Of a stretch of DNA of 64,000 nucleotides, positions 8,197-19,793 are shown one piece after another. Source of the stretch: Halomonas sp. MCCC 1A13316. Its GTDB lineage: Bacteria > Pseudomonadota > Gammaproteobacteria > Pseudomonadales > Halomonadaceae. The translations under genes were made by a program, and so were the position numbers. The notes beneath the pieces were generated by a model. The model worked only from the letters and a program-made list of their open reading frames with translations, was not told where the DNA came from and did not search any database. Each line of letters begins with the position of its first letter. Position 1 is the stretch's first letter. The DNA is taken from the NCBI RefSeq assembly GCF_014931605.1, contig NZ_CP053382.1, forward strand, positions 4,402,001-4,466,000, read 5' to 3'.

Positions 8197-8999
8197 TGGC
8201 CCTGGATCAGCTACTCAACCGCCTGAAGATGGAGCACCTGCAGGCCTCGCTCGACAGCCTCTGCGAGCACGCCAGCAAGCAGGACCTGAACTACCGCGAG
8301 TTCCTCGAGCAGGCCCTCGCCCAGGAGTGGGGCGGCCGCCACCAGAAGGGACTTGAGTCCCGCCTGAAGCAGGCTCGACTGCCCTGGATCAAGACCCTGG
8401 AGCAGTTCGACTTCAGCTTCCAGCCCAGCATCGATCACAAGATCGTGCGCGACCTGGCCGGCCTGGGCTTCGTCGAACGTGGCGAAAACGTGGTGCTGCT
8501 CGGCCCGCCCGGGGTGGGCAAGACGCACCTCGCCGTGGCGTTAGCAGTGAAGGCCGCCGAAGCCGGCCACCGCGTGCTGTTCATGACTCTGGATCGATTG
8601 GTCAGCACGCTGATGCGCTCACGGCAGGAGAACCGCCTGGATCGCCAGCTCCAGCAGCTGACCTACCCCAAGGTGCTAGTGCTCGACGAGATGGGCTACC
8701 TGCCCATGACTCGCGAAGAGGCCAGCCTGTTCTTCCGCTTGATCAATCGGCGCTACGAGCGAGCCAGCACCATCCTGACCTCGAACAAATCGTTCATGGA
8801 CTGGGGCGAGATCTTTGGCGATCAGGTCATCGCTACGGCGATCCTGGATCGGCTGCTGCACCACTCGACCACGCTGAACATCAAGGGCGAAAGCTACCGG
8901 CTGAAGGACAAGCGACGCGCCGGACTGGTGACCACCCAAGCCAAGAAGGAGGACGACCCCTCACACGACCCTGAATCTGTTCCGATAAAAGAGCACTGA
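8196..8999 (+). CDS. istB: IS21-family helper ATPase IstB
   Basis: A 267-residue AAA+ ATPase that selects the target DNA and stimulates IstA. Walker A is GPPGVGKTHLA (about residues 108-118), Walker B is VLVLDEMGYLP, and a sensor-like STILTSN follows. The start is the ATG overlapping the istA stop; a longer frame from 8136 lies inside istA and is not needed. The length is normal for the family, with no frameshift. Confidence 0.93.
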   Translation: MALDQLLNRLKMEHLQASLDSLCEHASKQDLNYREFLEQALAQEWGGRHQKGLESRLKQARLPWIKTLEQFDFSFQPSIDHKIVRDLAGLGFVERGENVVLLGPPGVGKTHLAVALAVKAAEAGHRVLFMTLDRLVSTLMRSRQENRLDRQLQQLTYPKVLVLDEMGYLPMTREEASLFFRLINRRYERASTILTSNKSFMDWGEIFGDQVIATAILDRLLHHSTTLNIKGESYRLKDKRRAGLVTTQAKKEDDPSHDPESVPIKEH

Positions 9000-9055
9000 T
9001 GAAAACCGGACAATCTGTATTGATAAAAAGCGGGCAACCTTCGCTGACGTTGACA

Positions 9056-9059
9056 CGCT
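9056..9059. repeat. Target-site duplication CGCT, right copy
   Basis: Right partner of the 6908-6911 copy, immediately outside the TGACA right end of the IS element. Confidence 0.8.
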
Positions 9060-9087
9060 TCTTTTTGTTGCAATCTCGACACGGTCA

Positions 9088-9708
9088 CTAGGCGGGGTTG
9101 ATCAGCCCCGCATCCTCATCGTTGCCCGGCCGGTTCACGGCCCGGCTCACCGCCCAATGCTCGATCAGTGACGCATCCAAGTGGCGCACCACATGCCGAA
9201 TCGTCTCCCGATCCGTCAGGTCGGGATCGAGCCATGGCTCGAGGCTCGCGTCGTCCAGGATCAATGGCATGCGGTCGTGCACTTCAGCGGCGGTACCGCG
9301 TGCAGGCGCGGTGAGGATTGCACAGCCCAGGCTGCCATCCTCGCGCTCGGTACGGGTAAGGTAGTGCGGCTGCTTGCCGGTTTCGGTCACTAACCACTCG
9401 AACCAGCCGTCGGCGGGAATGAGACAGCGCTGCTTTGCGAAGGCGTAATTGAAGTAGCCGCTGGCGGCCACCGTCTCGACTCGGGCATTGATTGGCTGTG
9501 CTGCCTTGCCCTTGGCCCACTTCGGCCGGTAGCCCCACCACAGCTCAAATTGCTCGGGTGGGGCTTCATGCGCCACCTGACGAAACCCGCTGATCCAAGT
9601 TCCCGGCGGGATATTGTAGCGAGGCGGCGGTCCCTCCTCTGCTATCACGACACCCATCCGCCGAGCGAGCTTGGGATAGGCGCTGTAGGAAGCGAAACGG
9701 CCACACAT
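9088..9708 (-). CDS. yedK: SOS response-associated peptidase (YedK/HMCES family)
   Basis: A 206-residue SRAP-domain protein. It forms a stable thiazolidine crosslink with abasic sites in single-stranded DNA, shielding them during replication. The start at 9708 gives MCGRFASY, so Cys2 becomes the N-terminal catalytic residue after Met removal; an upstream in-frame ATG at 9804 would bury it and is rejected. Other family marks are RYNIPPG, WWGYRPKW, INARVET, the active-site Glu in CLIPADGWFEW, and the conserved His in VHDRMPLIL. GGAG lies upstream of the start. No LexA box was found before it. It is 33 bp from the right end of the IS element. Confidence 0.93.
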   Translation of the reverse strand: MCGRFASYSAYPKLARRMGVVIAEEGPPPRYNIPPGTWISGFRQVAHEAPPEQFELWWGYRPKWAKGKAAQPINARVETVAASGYFNYAFAKQRCLIPADGWFEWLVTETGKQPHYLTRTEREDGSLGCAILTAPARGTAAEVHDRMPLILDDASLEPWLDPDLTDRETIRHVVRHLDASLIEHWAVSRAVNRPGNDEDAGLINPA

Positions 9709-9910
9709 GCGAGACGTCTCCACAATGCCGACAGAAGATCCATCATCCCCATCTTTTCGCTTGATAGCCACTGCGCCAGCGCTTGGGTAGAATGTTCCCT
9801 TCACTCCAAGCTACCTGCCAGACAAGGGCGGCATCGTACAACCTCAGCCAAACGGGGAGTACTCTGGGGAGTAAAGTCACGCCTGGCTGCTCATTTTTCC
9901 CGCAAGCGCC

Positions 9911-9964
9911 TGATTGGATTATGAAAATTATTCACGCACTATTTTCAGATCCAGAATATCGAGT
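9911..9964 (+). repeat. Direct repeat A flanking the antiporter gene
   Basis: The first 19 bases (TGATTGGATTATGAAAATT) are identical to 11372-11390. The next 35 match the second copy with seven substitutions and one gap. The sequence just before it, read as protein, ends VKSRLAAHFSRKRLIGL, weakly like the antiporter C-terminus (VKPTIKRYWRSRKPRI), so copy A may be the tail of a lost antiporter paralogue. Confidence 0.75.
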
Positions 9965-10087
9965 GATGTCAGAACATTGTCGATAAAAACGAGTTAAGAC
10001 AGGCCAAGTGGAGGGTATCATGGGGGGCTGGTTTTTGAATTACGGGCGAGCACATTTATGTGTTCGTGCACACCTGACGAGCCATCT

Positions 10088-11374
10088 ATGACAACCGCCA
10101 CTTGGTTTATTCTGATTGGTTTGTTGCTGTTGATTGTAGGATTTACCTTCTCCTACATCAAAAGCGTGCCAGCCACTTCCGCCATTATATACCTTTCCGT
10201 CGGTTTCATCGTGGGGCCGATGGGTTTTGAGTTGTTCCATTTCAATCCATTCCAAGAATCGGCTTTATTAGAACTTTTGACCGAAATAGCCGTTCTGATT
10301 TCCTTATATTGTGCCGGCGTGAAAATGCCTGCGCCGGTGTCCATGAAGCGATGGCGAACGCCTCTGCAGCTGGCGACGTTTTCGATGGTGCTTACCGTCG
10401 GACTAGTGACGCTGTTCGGTTACTACGGGCTCGCTCTCCCCCTTGGGGCTGCCGTGTTGCTGGGTGCTGTTGTGGCACCAACCGACCCAGTCCTGGCGAC
10501 CGAGGTTCAGGTGCGTCACGCTGATGACCCTGACGAACTCCGCTTTTCTTTGACCTGCGAGGCCGGAATGAACGACGGCAGCGCCTTCCCGTTCGTGATG
10601 CTCGGCCTGGGGTTGCTGGGTCTGCACGATCTTGGCGATGCCGGTTGGCGGTGGCTGGCAGTCGATGTGTTCTGGGCAAGCGGTACAGGCATCGGCATCG
10701 GAATCTTGGCCGGCTCCGGTGTCGGTTGGCTGGTAACCAAGATACGCACTAGCTATGCAAACACTGCTTTTCTGGAAAGTTTTCTCGGTTTGGGGCTGAT
10801 CGCATTCGCATACGGAATCAGTCTGTTAGTGAATGCCTGGGGGTTTCTGGCCGTTTTTTGTGCCGCAGTCGCTCTGCGCCATACCGAATTGAAATTGGCC
10901 GGCCTCATGCAAGGTTACTCGACAGCTGTCGAGGCACGCCGTGAAGGTGAGCCGCAAGCGCATGTGCACGTCAGCGAAAGCTCTCTAGCCTTTAATGAGC
11001 ACCTCGAACGGCTGGCAGAAATCGTGCTGGTCTTACTGCTCGGAGGTTCGATCTTTTGGGACTCCTGGAGTTGGCGAGCCGTGGGTTTCGCGGCATTTCT
11101 GTTTTTTATTGCCCGCCCCATCAGCGTGCATCTTGGCGTACTCGGGAGCAGGGCGCCTAAGCGGATGCGCAACCTCATGGGTTGGTTTGGTGTTCGTGGT
11201 ATCGGCTCACTGTACTACCTGATGTACGCCATCCAGCATGGGCTGCCAGAGGAGATCGCACTGGAGCTGATACACTTGACGCTCGTGGTAATTGCCTTGT
11301 CGATACTGGTTCACGGGATCAGCGTAAAGCCTACCATTAAGCGTTATTGGCGTTCGCGAAAGCCTCGAATTTGA
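10088..11374 (+). CDS. CPA1-type cation/proton antiporter
   Basis: A 428-residue integral membrane protein with about 12 hydrophobic segments, of the NhaP/CPA1 monovalent cation:H+ antiporter family. It exchanges Na+ or K+ for protons at the inner membrane, which suits a halophile. The conserved ion-site region is visible: GAVVAPTDPVLATEV (helix 5-like) followed by CEAGMNDGSAFPFV, whose ND and preceding Glu/Asp are typical of CPA1. A further VRGIGSLYYL motif lies near the C-terminus. There is no long cytoplasmic regulatory tail. ATG 10088 (MTTATWFILIG) is preferred as the membrane-protein start; an ATG at 10058 would add ten residues. The gene lies exactly between two direct repeats, the second starting at its stop codon. 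Confidence 0.85.
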   Translation: MTTATWFILIGLLLLIVGFTFSYIKSVPATSAIIYLSVGFIVGPMGFELFHFNPFQESALLELLTEIAVLISLYCAGVKMPAPVSMKRWRTPLQLATFSMVLTVGLVTLFGYYGLALPLGAAVLLGAVVAPTDPVLATEVQVRHADDPDELRFSLTCEAGMNDGSAFPFVMLGLGLLGLHDLGDAGWRWLAVDVFWASGTGIGIGILAGSGVGWLVTKIRTSYANTAFLESFLGLGLIAFAYGISLLVNAWGFLAVFCAAVALRHTELKLAGLMQGYSTAVEARREGEPQAHVHVSESSLAFNEHLERLAEIVLVLLLGGSIFWDSWSWRAVGFAAFLFFIARPISVHLGVLGSRAPKRMRNLMGWFGVRGIGSLYYLMYAIQHGLPEEIALELIHLTLVVIALSILVHGISVKPTIKRYWRSRKPRI

Positions 11375-11426
11375 TTGGATTATGAAAATTCTCCATGCCC
11401 TACTTTCAAGATTCAGAACATCGAGT
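11372..11426 (+). repeat. Direct repeat B flanking the antiporter gene
   Basis: Second copy of the repeat at 9911-9964. It begins at the TGA stop codon of the antiporter gene and runs towards the histidine kinase remnant. The copies start 1461 bp apart. Confidence 0.75.
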
Positions 11427-11483
11427 CGTTCCTTAATGACGGCAAGCCGGGCGCTGCCCAATCGAAGGTTTCCTTCCAGCATC

Positions 11484-13190
<1,707 letters not shown>

Positions 13191-13202
13191 CCGATAGAGT
13201 CG

Positions 13203-13328
13203 GTGGCGCTGACACAGCAGTCGATTCTGATCTCCGGCGAGAGCGGCGTGGGCAAGGAGCTGATCGCCCGGGCGGCCCATACCCTGAGCGGCCGGCAGGG
13301 TCCACTGATCAGCGTCAACGTGGCGGGT
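13203..13328 (+). pseudogene. Fragment of a sigma-54-dependent response regulator AAA+ domain
   Basis: 42 codons remain, reading [20 protein letters not shown] and then [22 protein letters not shown]. This is the Walker A region of an NtrC-type activator, whose family normally reads TGESGTGKELVARAIH. Receiver, GAFTGA loop and DNA-binding domain are all missing. It was probably the partner of the decayed kinase immediately upstream. The frame continues into unrelated sequence and stops at the TAG at 13398. Confidence 0.8.
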
Positions 13329-13400
13329 CGGCCTCGATACGTCGAGGCCGGCCGAACAGACCCAGGCATGGGGGCTCGGCCGCAGAGGACGGACATGTAG

Positions 13401-13838
13401 AGCTGGATAGAAAGTATCCACACGCGAGCGCAAACGCGGCTCGGCCAAGGTCGCGTCGCCAGCTATATCCCGGCGTTGGCCCAGCAGGATCCCGAACGGC
13501 TCGGCATCGCCGTGTATACCAATGCCGGCGAACTGTATACCGCCGGTGACGCCGGGACTCCCTTCTCGATCCAGAGCATCGCCAAGGTGCTGCTGCTTAC
13601 CCTCGCCCTGCGTACCATGACCATCTGTGGCATGTACGACGCGGCCGGCGACTTCGCCTAGCGTGTCGGTCTGCCGGCCAAGAGCGGTGTCGGCGGCGGT
13701 ATCGTCGCGGTGGTACCGGGCAGGATGACTGTCTGCGCTTGGTCGCCGGCGCTCGACGGGAACGGCAACTGGGTCGCCGCCCAGCACGCCCTGGAGCTGT
13801 TCGCCGAGGAATTCGATTCACACCAGATGGCAACATGA
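13401..13838 (+). pseudogene. glsA: Glutaminase remnant with internal deletion
   Basis: The 5' part ([20 protein letters not shown] then [20 protein letters not shown] and FSIQSIAKV) and the 3' part ([11 protein letters not shown], stop, [20 protein letters not shown]) are clear pieces of a serine-dependent glutaminase, which hydrolyses glutamine to glutamate and ammonia. About 180 central residues, including much of the active site, are deleted between LTLALR and [13 protein letters not shown] at 13659-13661 replaces the conserved Tyr of FAYRVGLP. The catalytic SxxK (SIAK) survives but the enzyme cannot be made. The original start is lost. Confidence 0.9.
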
Positions 13839-14679
<841 letters not shown>

Positions 14680-14758
14680 CGAGTAATCTAGTCTGTCCTG
14701 TTCCACCCTGGATTGCCGCTGATTGGCTAATCCCCAAACGCTTTCGGAAGACCCCAAT

Positions 14759-15019
14759 ATGGCGCGTGTCACCGTCGAAGATTGTCTGGATAACGTCGAA
14801 AATCGCTTCAAGCTGGTGATGATCTCCACCCAGCGCGCTCGTCAGCTCTCGCGCGGTTCGCGCGACGCCCAGCTGCCGTGGGAAAACGACAAGCCCACCG
14901 TGATGGCGCTGCGCGAGATCGCCGCCGGGCTGGTCGACCATACCGTGCTGGACGAGCCGATCGAGGCGCCGGTCAGGATTCGCCGCGAAGGCGAACCGGG
15001 CATGTCCTTCGAGGAGTAA
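14759..15019 (+). CDS. rpoZ: RNA polymerase omega subunit
   Basis: An 86-residue protein that helps assemble beta-prime and forms part of a ppGpp-binding site on RNA polymerase. The sequence [20 protein letters not shown] followed by RARQL and the [14 protein letters not shown] segment is diagnostic. ATG 14759 is the family start; an upstream in-frame start at 14723 is not needed. It is followed 22 bp later by spoT, an arrangement conserved with E. coli. Confidence 0.96.
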   Translation: MARVTVEDCLDNVENRFKLVMISTQRARQLSRGSRDAQLPWENDKPTVMALREIAAGLVDHTVLDEPIEAPVRIRREGEPGMSFEE

Positions 15020-15041
15020 GGCTGTCACCCAAGGCGCGCTA

Positions 15042-17177
15042 ATGTTCACCATCGACGACCTGGCCGACAGACTCGGCGGCTACCTTCCTCCCGACGAGAT
15101 CCAGCAGGTCAAGCGCGCCTTCTACTATGCCGAGCAGGCCCATGACGGCCAGCGCCGGCGTTCCGGCGAGCCCTACGTGACCCACCCCCTCGCCGTGGCC
15201 AACATCCTCGCCAACATGCACATGGACCATCAGAGTCTGATGTCGGCCATGCTGCACGACGTTATCGAGGATACCGGCGTCTCCAAGGAGGCCCTTGCCG
15301 AACAGTTCGGCAAGCCGGTGGCGGAGCTGGTGGACGGCGTCTCGAAGCTGACCCAGATCACCTTCGAGGACAAGGCCGTCGCCCAGGCCGAGAACTTCCA
15401 GAAGATGGTGCTGGCGATGTCGCGTGACATCCGCGTGATCATCGTCAAGCTCGCCGACCGCCTGCACAACATGCGCACCCTGGGCGCCCTTCGTCCGGAG
15501 AAGAAGCGCCGCATCGCCCGCGAGACGCTGGAGATCTACGCCCGCATCGCCAGCCGCCTGGGTATCAACACCATCCGCGTGGAGCTCGAGGATCTCTCCT
15601 TCCAGGCCCTGCACCCGATGCGCGCCGAGCGCATCAAGCGCGCCGTCTCCAGCGCCCGTGGCCACCGCCGCTCGGCAATACGCCAGATCCAGAATGCCCT
15701 GCAGCGGAGCCTCGACGACGAGGGCCTGCCGGGCACCGTGATGGGCCGCCAGAAGCACCTGCTGTCGATCTACAAGAAGATGCGCGACCAGCGCAAGCCG
15801 TTCGCCGAGATCATGGACGTGTTCGGTTTTCGCATCATCACCGAGGACGTCGACAGCTGCTATCGCATCCTCGGCGTGGTGCACAACCTCTACAAGCCGG
15901 TACCGGGGCGCTTCAAGGACTACATCGCCATACCCAAGGCCAACGGCTACCAGAGCCTGCACACCACCCTGTTCGGCAGCGGCGGCATGCCCATCGAGGT
16001 GCAGATCCGCACCCGCGAGATGGAAGCCATGGCCAACAACGGCATTGCCGCCCACTGGCTCTACAAGGCCGGCCAGACCGACCATCCCATCGCCGAGGGC
16101 AGCCACGCCCGCGCTCGCGAGTGGGTCAAGGGGCTGCTCGAGATGCAGCGCCACGCCGGCGATTCGCTGGAGTTCATCGAGCACGTCAAGAACGACCTGT
16201 TCCCCGACGACATCTACGTATTCACGCCGCGCGGCGACATCATGGAGCTTCCCCAGGGAGCCACGGTGATCGACTTCGCCTACGCCGTGCATACCGATAT
16301 CGGTAACAGCTGCATCGCCTGTCGCATCGATCGCCATCTGGCGCCGCTCTCCACCCGCCTCGAGAGCGGCCAGACGCTGGAGATCATCACCGCGCCCGGG
16401 GCACGACCCAACCTGGCCTGGCTCAACTTCGTGGTCACCGCCAAGGCACGTTCGGCGATCCGCCATGCGCTCAAGCATCAACAGCACACCGAGGCGGTGC
16501 AACTCGGCCGGCGACTGCTCAACAAGGCCCTGGCCGATTTCGAGACCAGCTTGGAGGAGCTGCCGGAAAATGTGTTGCCGGAGCTACTGGATGAGCTGTC
16601 GCTGAAGGGCGAGGAGAGCCTGCTGGAATCGATCGGCCTCGGCACGCGGGTGGCCCATGTGGTGGCGCGGCGCCTGATCGACCTGCTCCACGGCGACTCG
16701 GCCGAAGCCAGCGAGCGTGTGCTCACGCCTCAGGGGCCCATCGTCATCAGTGGCGCCGAGGGCATGGTGATCAAGTTCGCCCGCTGCTGCCATCCCTTGC
16801 CGGGCGATCCGGTGGTCGGTCATCTGTCGGTGGGCAAGGGCATCGTGGTGCACCGTACCGAGTGCCGCAACCTCGACGAGCTGAAGAACGATCCCGACAA
16901 GCTGTTCGCGCTGGAGTGGTCCAACCAGATCAGCGAGGACTTCCCGGTGGCGCTGCGTATCGAGATCGAGAGCCGCCGCGGTTTGGTAGCCGAGCTCGCC
17001 AGCCTGGTCACCGACGCCGACGCCAACATCGAGCGTATCGGCATCGAGGAGCGTGACGCCCGCCTGTCCATCGTGCATCTGACCCTGGCGGTACGCGATC
17101 GCGTGCATCTGGCGCGACTAATCAAGCGCATCCGCAACCTGTCCCACGTCGGCAAGATCACCCGCGTAGGTAATTGA
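15042..17177 (+). CDS. spoT: Bifunctional (p)ppGpp synthase/hydrolase
   Basis: A 711-residue RelA/SpoT homologue. The hydrolase HD domain occupies about residues 20-200 (YVTHPLAVA, then [10 protein letters not shown]) with intact His-Asp metal ligands, and the synthetase domain about residues 220-350 ([14 protein letters not shown], then [13 protein letters not shown]). A TGS domain follows at about 390-450 ([20 protein letters not shown]) and a C-terminal ACT domain ends near HVGKITRV. Intact hydrolase residues and position after rpoZ identify SpoT rather than RelA. It balances the stringent-response alarmone during starvation. A strong terminator follows. Confidence 0.96.
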   Translation: MFTIDDLADRLGGYLPPDEIQQVKRAFYYAEQAHDGQRRRSGEPYVTHPLAVANILANMHMDHQSLMSAMLHDVIEDTGVSKEALAEQFGKPVAELVDGVSKLTQITFEDKAVAQAENFQKMVLAMSRDIRVIIVKLADRLHNMRTLGALRPEKKRRIARETLEIYARIASRLGINTIRVELEDLSFQALHPMRAERIKRAVSSARGHRRSAIRQIQNALQRSLDDEGLPGTVMGRQKHLLSIYKKMRDQRKPFAEIMDVFGFRIITEDVDSCYRILGVVHNLYKPVPGRFKDYIAIPKANGYQSLHTTLFGSGGMPIEVQIRTREMEAMANNGIAAHWLYKAGQTDHPIAEGSHARAREWVKGLLEMQRHAGDSLEFIEHVKNDLFPDDIYVFTPRGDIMELPQGATVIDFAYAVHTDIGNSCIACRIDRHLAPLSTRLESGQTLEIITAPGARPNLAWLNFVVTAKARSAIRHALKHQQHTEAVQLGRRLLNKALADFETSLEELPENVLPELLDELSLKGEESLLESIGLGTRVAHVVARRLIDLLHGDSAEASERVLTPQGPIVISGAEGMVIKFARCCHPLPGDPVVGHLSVGKGIVVHRTECRNLDELKNDPDKLFALEWSNQISEDFPVALRIEIESRRGLVAELASLVTDADANIERIGIEERDARLSIVHLTLAVRDRVHLARLIKRIRNLSHVGKITRVGN

Positions 17178-17188
17178 ACCCGTTTCGG

Positions 17189-17222
17189 CCCGTCCGCCGC
17201 CGACCGCGGCGGACGGGTTTTT
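17189..17222 (+). terminator. Rho-independent terminator after spoT
   Basis: A perfect 12-bp stem (CCCGTCCGCCGC with GCGGCGGACGGG), a five-base loop and a TTTTT run, starting 11 bases after the spoT stop. Confidence 0.93.
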
Positions 17223-17266
17223 CATTGACCCTTGCGACACAACGCGAACATCACAAGGAGAGCGTC

Positions 17267-17656
17267 ATGAGCAACAAGGCCGTCATCAATACCGAAAAGG
17301 CTCCCGCCGCCATCGGCCCTTACTCCCAGGCCATCAAGGCCGGTAACACCGTTTATCTTTCCGGCCAGATCCCGCTGGACCCGGCCACCATGGAACTGGT
17401 TTCCGACGACTTCGAGGCCCAGGCACGCCAGGTCTTCACCAACCTCAAGGCGGTATGCGAGGAGGCTGCCGGCTCGCTCGGCGAGATCGTCAAGATCAAC
17501 CTCTACCTGGTCGACCTGGGCAACTTCGCCATCGTCAACCAAGTCATGGAGGAGTTTTTCGCCAAGCCCTACCCGGCGCGCGCCGCGGTGGGCGTGAAGG
17601 CGCTACCCAAAGGGGCGCAGTTCGAAGCGGAAGCGGTGATGGTGATAGGAGATTGA
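17267..17656 (+). CDS. ridA: Reactive enamine/imine deaminase RidA
   Basis: A 129-residue YjgF/YER057c/UK114-family enzyme. It hydrolyses the reactive 2-aminoacrylate made by PLP enzymes such as threonine/serine dehydratase, protecting cytosolic enzymes. Typical segments are [28 protein letters not shown] and [12 protein letters not shown], and the catalytic-site Arg lies in [12 protein letters not shown] 17267 is preceded by AAGGAG; the frame upstream overlaps spoT and its terminator and is not coding. The ridA-after-spoT order is common in gammaproteobacteria. Confidence 0.95.
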   Translation: MSNKAVINTEKAPAAIGPYSQAIKAGNTVYLSGQIPLDPATMELVSDDFEAQARQVFTNLKAVCEEAAGSLGEIVKINLYLVDLGNFAIVNQVMEEFFAKPYPARAAVGVKALPKGAQFEAEAVMVIGD

Positions 17657-17663
17657 GGCAAGC

Positions 17664-18176
17664 GTGCGCCTCTTCCTGGCCCTGATGCCGCCGCCCGAGC
17701 TGCGAGAGCGACTCGGAGAACTGGCGGAAATCGCCCATGCCCGCTGTGGCGGGCGCCGCATGCCCGATGAGAGCCTGCACCTGACGCTGGCCTTTCTCGG
17801 CGAAGTGGAGGAAGCGAGAGCGGCCGAACTGGTCGAATGGGTACAAGGCCTCACCATCCCACCCGGCGAGTGGCACCTCGACTGCTGGGGCGGCTTTCGC
17901 CGACCCGGCATTGTCTGGGTCGGCGCTCAGGCAGCGGATCCGGCCCTGTCGCAGCTGCAGGGCCGGCTCTGGAGCACCCTCGAGCCGCTCGGTTTCGGCA
18001 CGCGCCCCACCCAGTTCGTCCCGCATGTCACCCTGCTGCGACGCGCTGCGACACTACCGTTGGAGTACCTTCCCCCCATTGAGCTGTCGTGGTTCTATAA
18101 TCAGCTTGAGCTGATTCAATCGATCACCGACGAACGAGGTGCCCGTTACCGGCGTCTAGCCATATCGCAGAGCTGA
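17664..18176 (+). CDS. thpR: RNA 2',3'-cyclic phosphodiesterase
   Basis: A 170-residue 2H-phosphoesterase. It opens 2',3'-cyclic phosphate RNA ends to 2'-phosphates and can ligate tRNA halves in vitro. Both HxTx motifs are present: HLTLAF (about residue 40) and HVTLLR (about residue 125). GTG at 17664 is the start (MRLFLAL), seven bases after the ridA stop, so it is probably co-transcribed with ridA. Confidence 0.9.
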   Translation: MRLFLALMPPPELRERLGELAEIAHARCGGRRMPDESLHLTLAFLGEVEEARAAELVEWVQGLTIPPGEWHLDCWGGFRRPGIVWVGAQAADPALSQLQGRLWSTLEPLGFGTRPTQFVPHVTLLRRAATLPLEYLPPIELSWFYNQLELIQSITDERGARYRRLAISQS

Positions 18177-18245
18177 ACATCAAGGATGAAGGTGAGCCTT
18201 TTATTGGCCGACCAATTAATGGCACACAAGAAAAGGAAAAACGAC

Positions 18246-18752
18246 ATGCTTCGAACAAGGACCCAGTTGGCTGGGCTCGCCGCCAGCCTCGCGATGGCCG
18301 TCAGCCAGGCCTGTCTGGCAGATCTTTACGTGGCAGGTGGCATCACCAGCGAAACGGCCGCCGCCGCTCGAGTCGAATTCGACACCCTGATCGGCCTTGA
18401 TCATCTGCATCCGCAGTTCGATCTTCGTCTGGCTACCGGTCTGCTGCTGCTCGATGGAGATGAGAGCGACGAGAATGCCGCCTGGTTGCTTACCCCAATG
18501 CTGCGCTATACCTTCGACGGGGAGCGTAACGTCTTCGTCGAAGGGGGCATCGGCGCCGCTATATTTCTCGACGCGCGAATAGGTTCACGCGACCTTTCGA
18601 CGGCGTTCCAATTCCAGGACCGCCTGGCTCTGGGAGGCTCGATGGGGCCTGGCGAACTCTCATTGAGCTTCACGCACTATTCCAATGGGGGGATCAAGGA
18701 CCCCAACGAGGGCATCGAGGTACTGGCCCTGGGCTATCGCTTGCCGCTGTGA
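18246..18752 (+). CDS. pagL: PagL-type lipid A 3-O-deacylase
   Basis: A 168-residue outer-membrane beta-barrel precursor. ATG 18246 has AAGGA eight bases upstream and begins a signal peptide cleaved near CLA-DLYVAGG. The C-terminal LSFTHYSNGGIKDPNEG carries the catalytic His-Ser pair and the surrounding pattern of the acyloxyacyl hydrolase/PagL family, which removes the 3-O acyl chain of lipid A and changes membrane permeability and immune recognition. The length is typical for PagL (about 150-185). No PhoP-like box was recognised. Confidence 0.85.
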   Translation: MLRTRTQLAGLAASLAMAVSQACLADLYVAGGITSETAAAARVEFDTLIGLDHLHPQFDLRLATGLLLLDGDESDENAAWLLTPMLRYTFDGERNVFVEGGIGAAIFLDARIGSRDLSTAFQFQDRLALGGSMGPGELSLSFTHYSNGGIKDPNEGIEVLALGYRLPL

Positions 18753-18842
18753 GCGTCGGGCGATCGAACCCGGCAGCGAGCAATGACGGGCACCGAAGCG
18801 ACGGACGCTGTTTCTCGCAGCGCCCGTCGCGTCAGAATGTCA

Positions 18843-19715
18843 TCAGACGGGTTCGACCAGGAAGCCGCCCTCTTTCATCACCTGGGCATAGCCTTCGCGG
18901 TAGCTGGGGTAGCGGAAGACGTAGCCCGTCTCGAGCAAGCGCGAGTTGTCGCAGCGCTTGCTGGCGCGCTTGCGCAAGGGAGCCTGGATTACTTCGGTGG
19001 GTTCCACCTTGAGCTGGCCGGCGAGCCATAGCATGACCTCATGGAGCGGCTCCGCTGCGCAGTCGCTGGCCAGGTAGAGGTCGTCGAGCGGCTTACCCGC
19101 CATATCGAGGCCGATCAGATGGGACAGTACGCCGGCACAGTCGTCGCGGTGAATGCGGTTGGAGTACATCGGCGGAGCCTTGGGCGCGATGCGGCCTTCC
19201 AGCACCTGGCGGATCAGGCGATCCCGTCCCGGACCGTAGATGCCGGAGAAGCGCACCGTGGTGCCGGCCAACGCACTCTCGCGCAGGGCCTGCTCGGCCT
19301 CGCGCATCACCGTTCCGGAGAAGCCGGCCGCTTCCGCTGGGCTCTCCTCATCGACCTGCTCGCCCTCCTTCTGGGCATAGACGCTGGTGGAAGAGACGAA
19401 AAACAGGCGCTCCGGTGCCGTCTCACGACCCTCATAGGTGCGCAGCACTGCCATGAGGCCATCGCGATAGGCAGTCCGATAGGCCGCCTCGTCGAAGCGG
19501 TCGGCGCTGAGGATGTAGACCACGTAATCGGCATCGGGCAGGGTTGACAGCGCGTCTTCGTCGACCAGGTCGAGCGCCAGCGGCTCGATGCCGGTACCCT
19601 CCAGCGCTGCGGCGCTGCGGCGGGCGCCGATAACATGATAACCGGCCTCCAGCAGTTCCCTACCGAGCACCATTCCAATGTCGCCACAGCCAAGAATCAG
19701 TATTGTCTTCTTCAA
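18843..19715 (-). CDS. NAD(P)-dependent sugar-epimerase-like oxidoreductase
   Basis: A 290-residue extended short-chain dehydrogenase fold, close to the YeeZ group. The nucleotide-binding glycine motif is LILGCGDIGMVLGRELL (residues 6-22), and VVYILSADRFDE and FVSSTSVYAQ follow. The catalytic YxxxK is not clearly present, so it may be an atypical member with unknown substrate. It ends in a region with a nested hairpin facing pagL and is divergent from oxyR with a gap of about 80 bp, so its expression might be tied to the OxyR promoter region. Confidence 0.75.
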   Translation of the reverse strand: MKKTILILGCGDIGMVLGRELLEAGYHVIGARRSAAALEGTGIEPLALDLVDEDALSTLPDADYVVYILSADRFDEAAYRTAYRDGLMAVLRTYEGRETAPERLFFVSSTSVYAQKEGEQVDEESPAEAAGFSGTVMREAEQALRESALAGTTVRFSGIYGPGRDRLIRQVLEGRIAPKAPPMYSNRIHRDDCAGVLSHLIGLDMAGKPLDDLYLASDCAAEPLHEVMLWLAGQLKVEPTEVIQAPLRKRASKRCDNSRLLETGYVFRYPSYREGYAQVMKEGGFLVEPV

Positions 19716-19732
19716 CTTTCTCTCGCCCCCTG

Positions 19733-19747
19733 ATAAAAAGTCCCTAT
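19733..19747 (+). promoter_or_regulatory. Possible OxyR half-operator
   Basis: ATAA, seven bases, CTAT closely matches one ATAG-N7-CTAT half of the OxyR consensus and lies 47 bp before the oxyR ATG, between divergent genes. A second half is not clear. Autoregulation is likely from general knowledge of OxyR. Confidence 0.3.
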
Positions 19748-19793
19748 TGAAAGTCGTCTATCGTCCGAGAGGATGCCCACGGGGCACCAAGAT

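Larger units (their letters stand above)
6912..9055 (+). mobile_element. Intact IS21-family insertion sequence
   Basis: A 2144-bp element holding istA and istB. The left end begins TGTCAGCGTCAG, and the right end read inward begins TGTCAACGTCAG. A second shared block (ATCAA.ACAGATTGTCC) lies at exactly the same distance, 31 bases in from each end, giving the two-repeat end structure typical of IS21 elements. CGCT occurs immediately outside both ends (6908-6911 and 9056-9059) and is the 4-bp target duplication. Both genes are open and the ends match, so the element looks recently inserted and possibly active. The target itself is non-coding as far as can be seen. Confidence 0.92.

Noticed and set aside
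9783..9986. 67-codon frame spanning direct repeat A
   Set aside because: No domain or start signals; the apparent MKIIHALFSD end is part of the repeat, which is also present outside coding sequence at copy B.
15039..16502. Open reading frame of 487 codons antisense to spoT
   Set aside because: Composition-driven shadow of a certain gene; no domain or ribosome-binding site.
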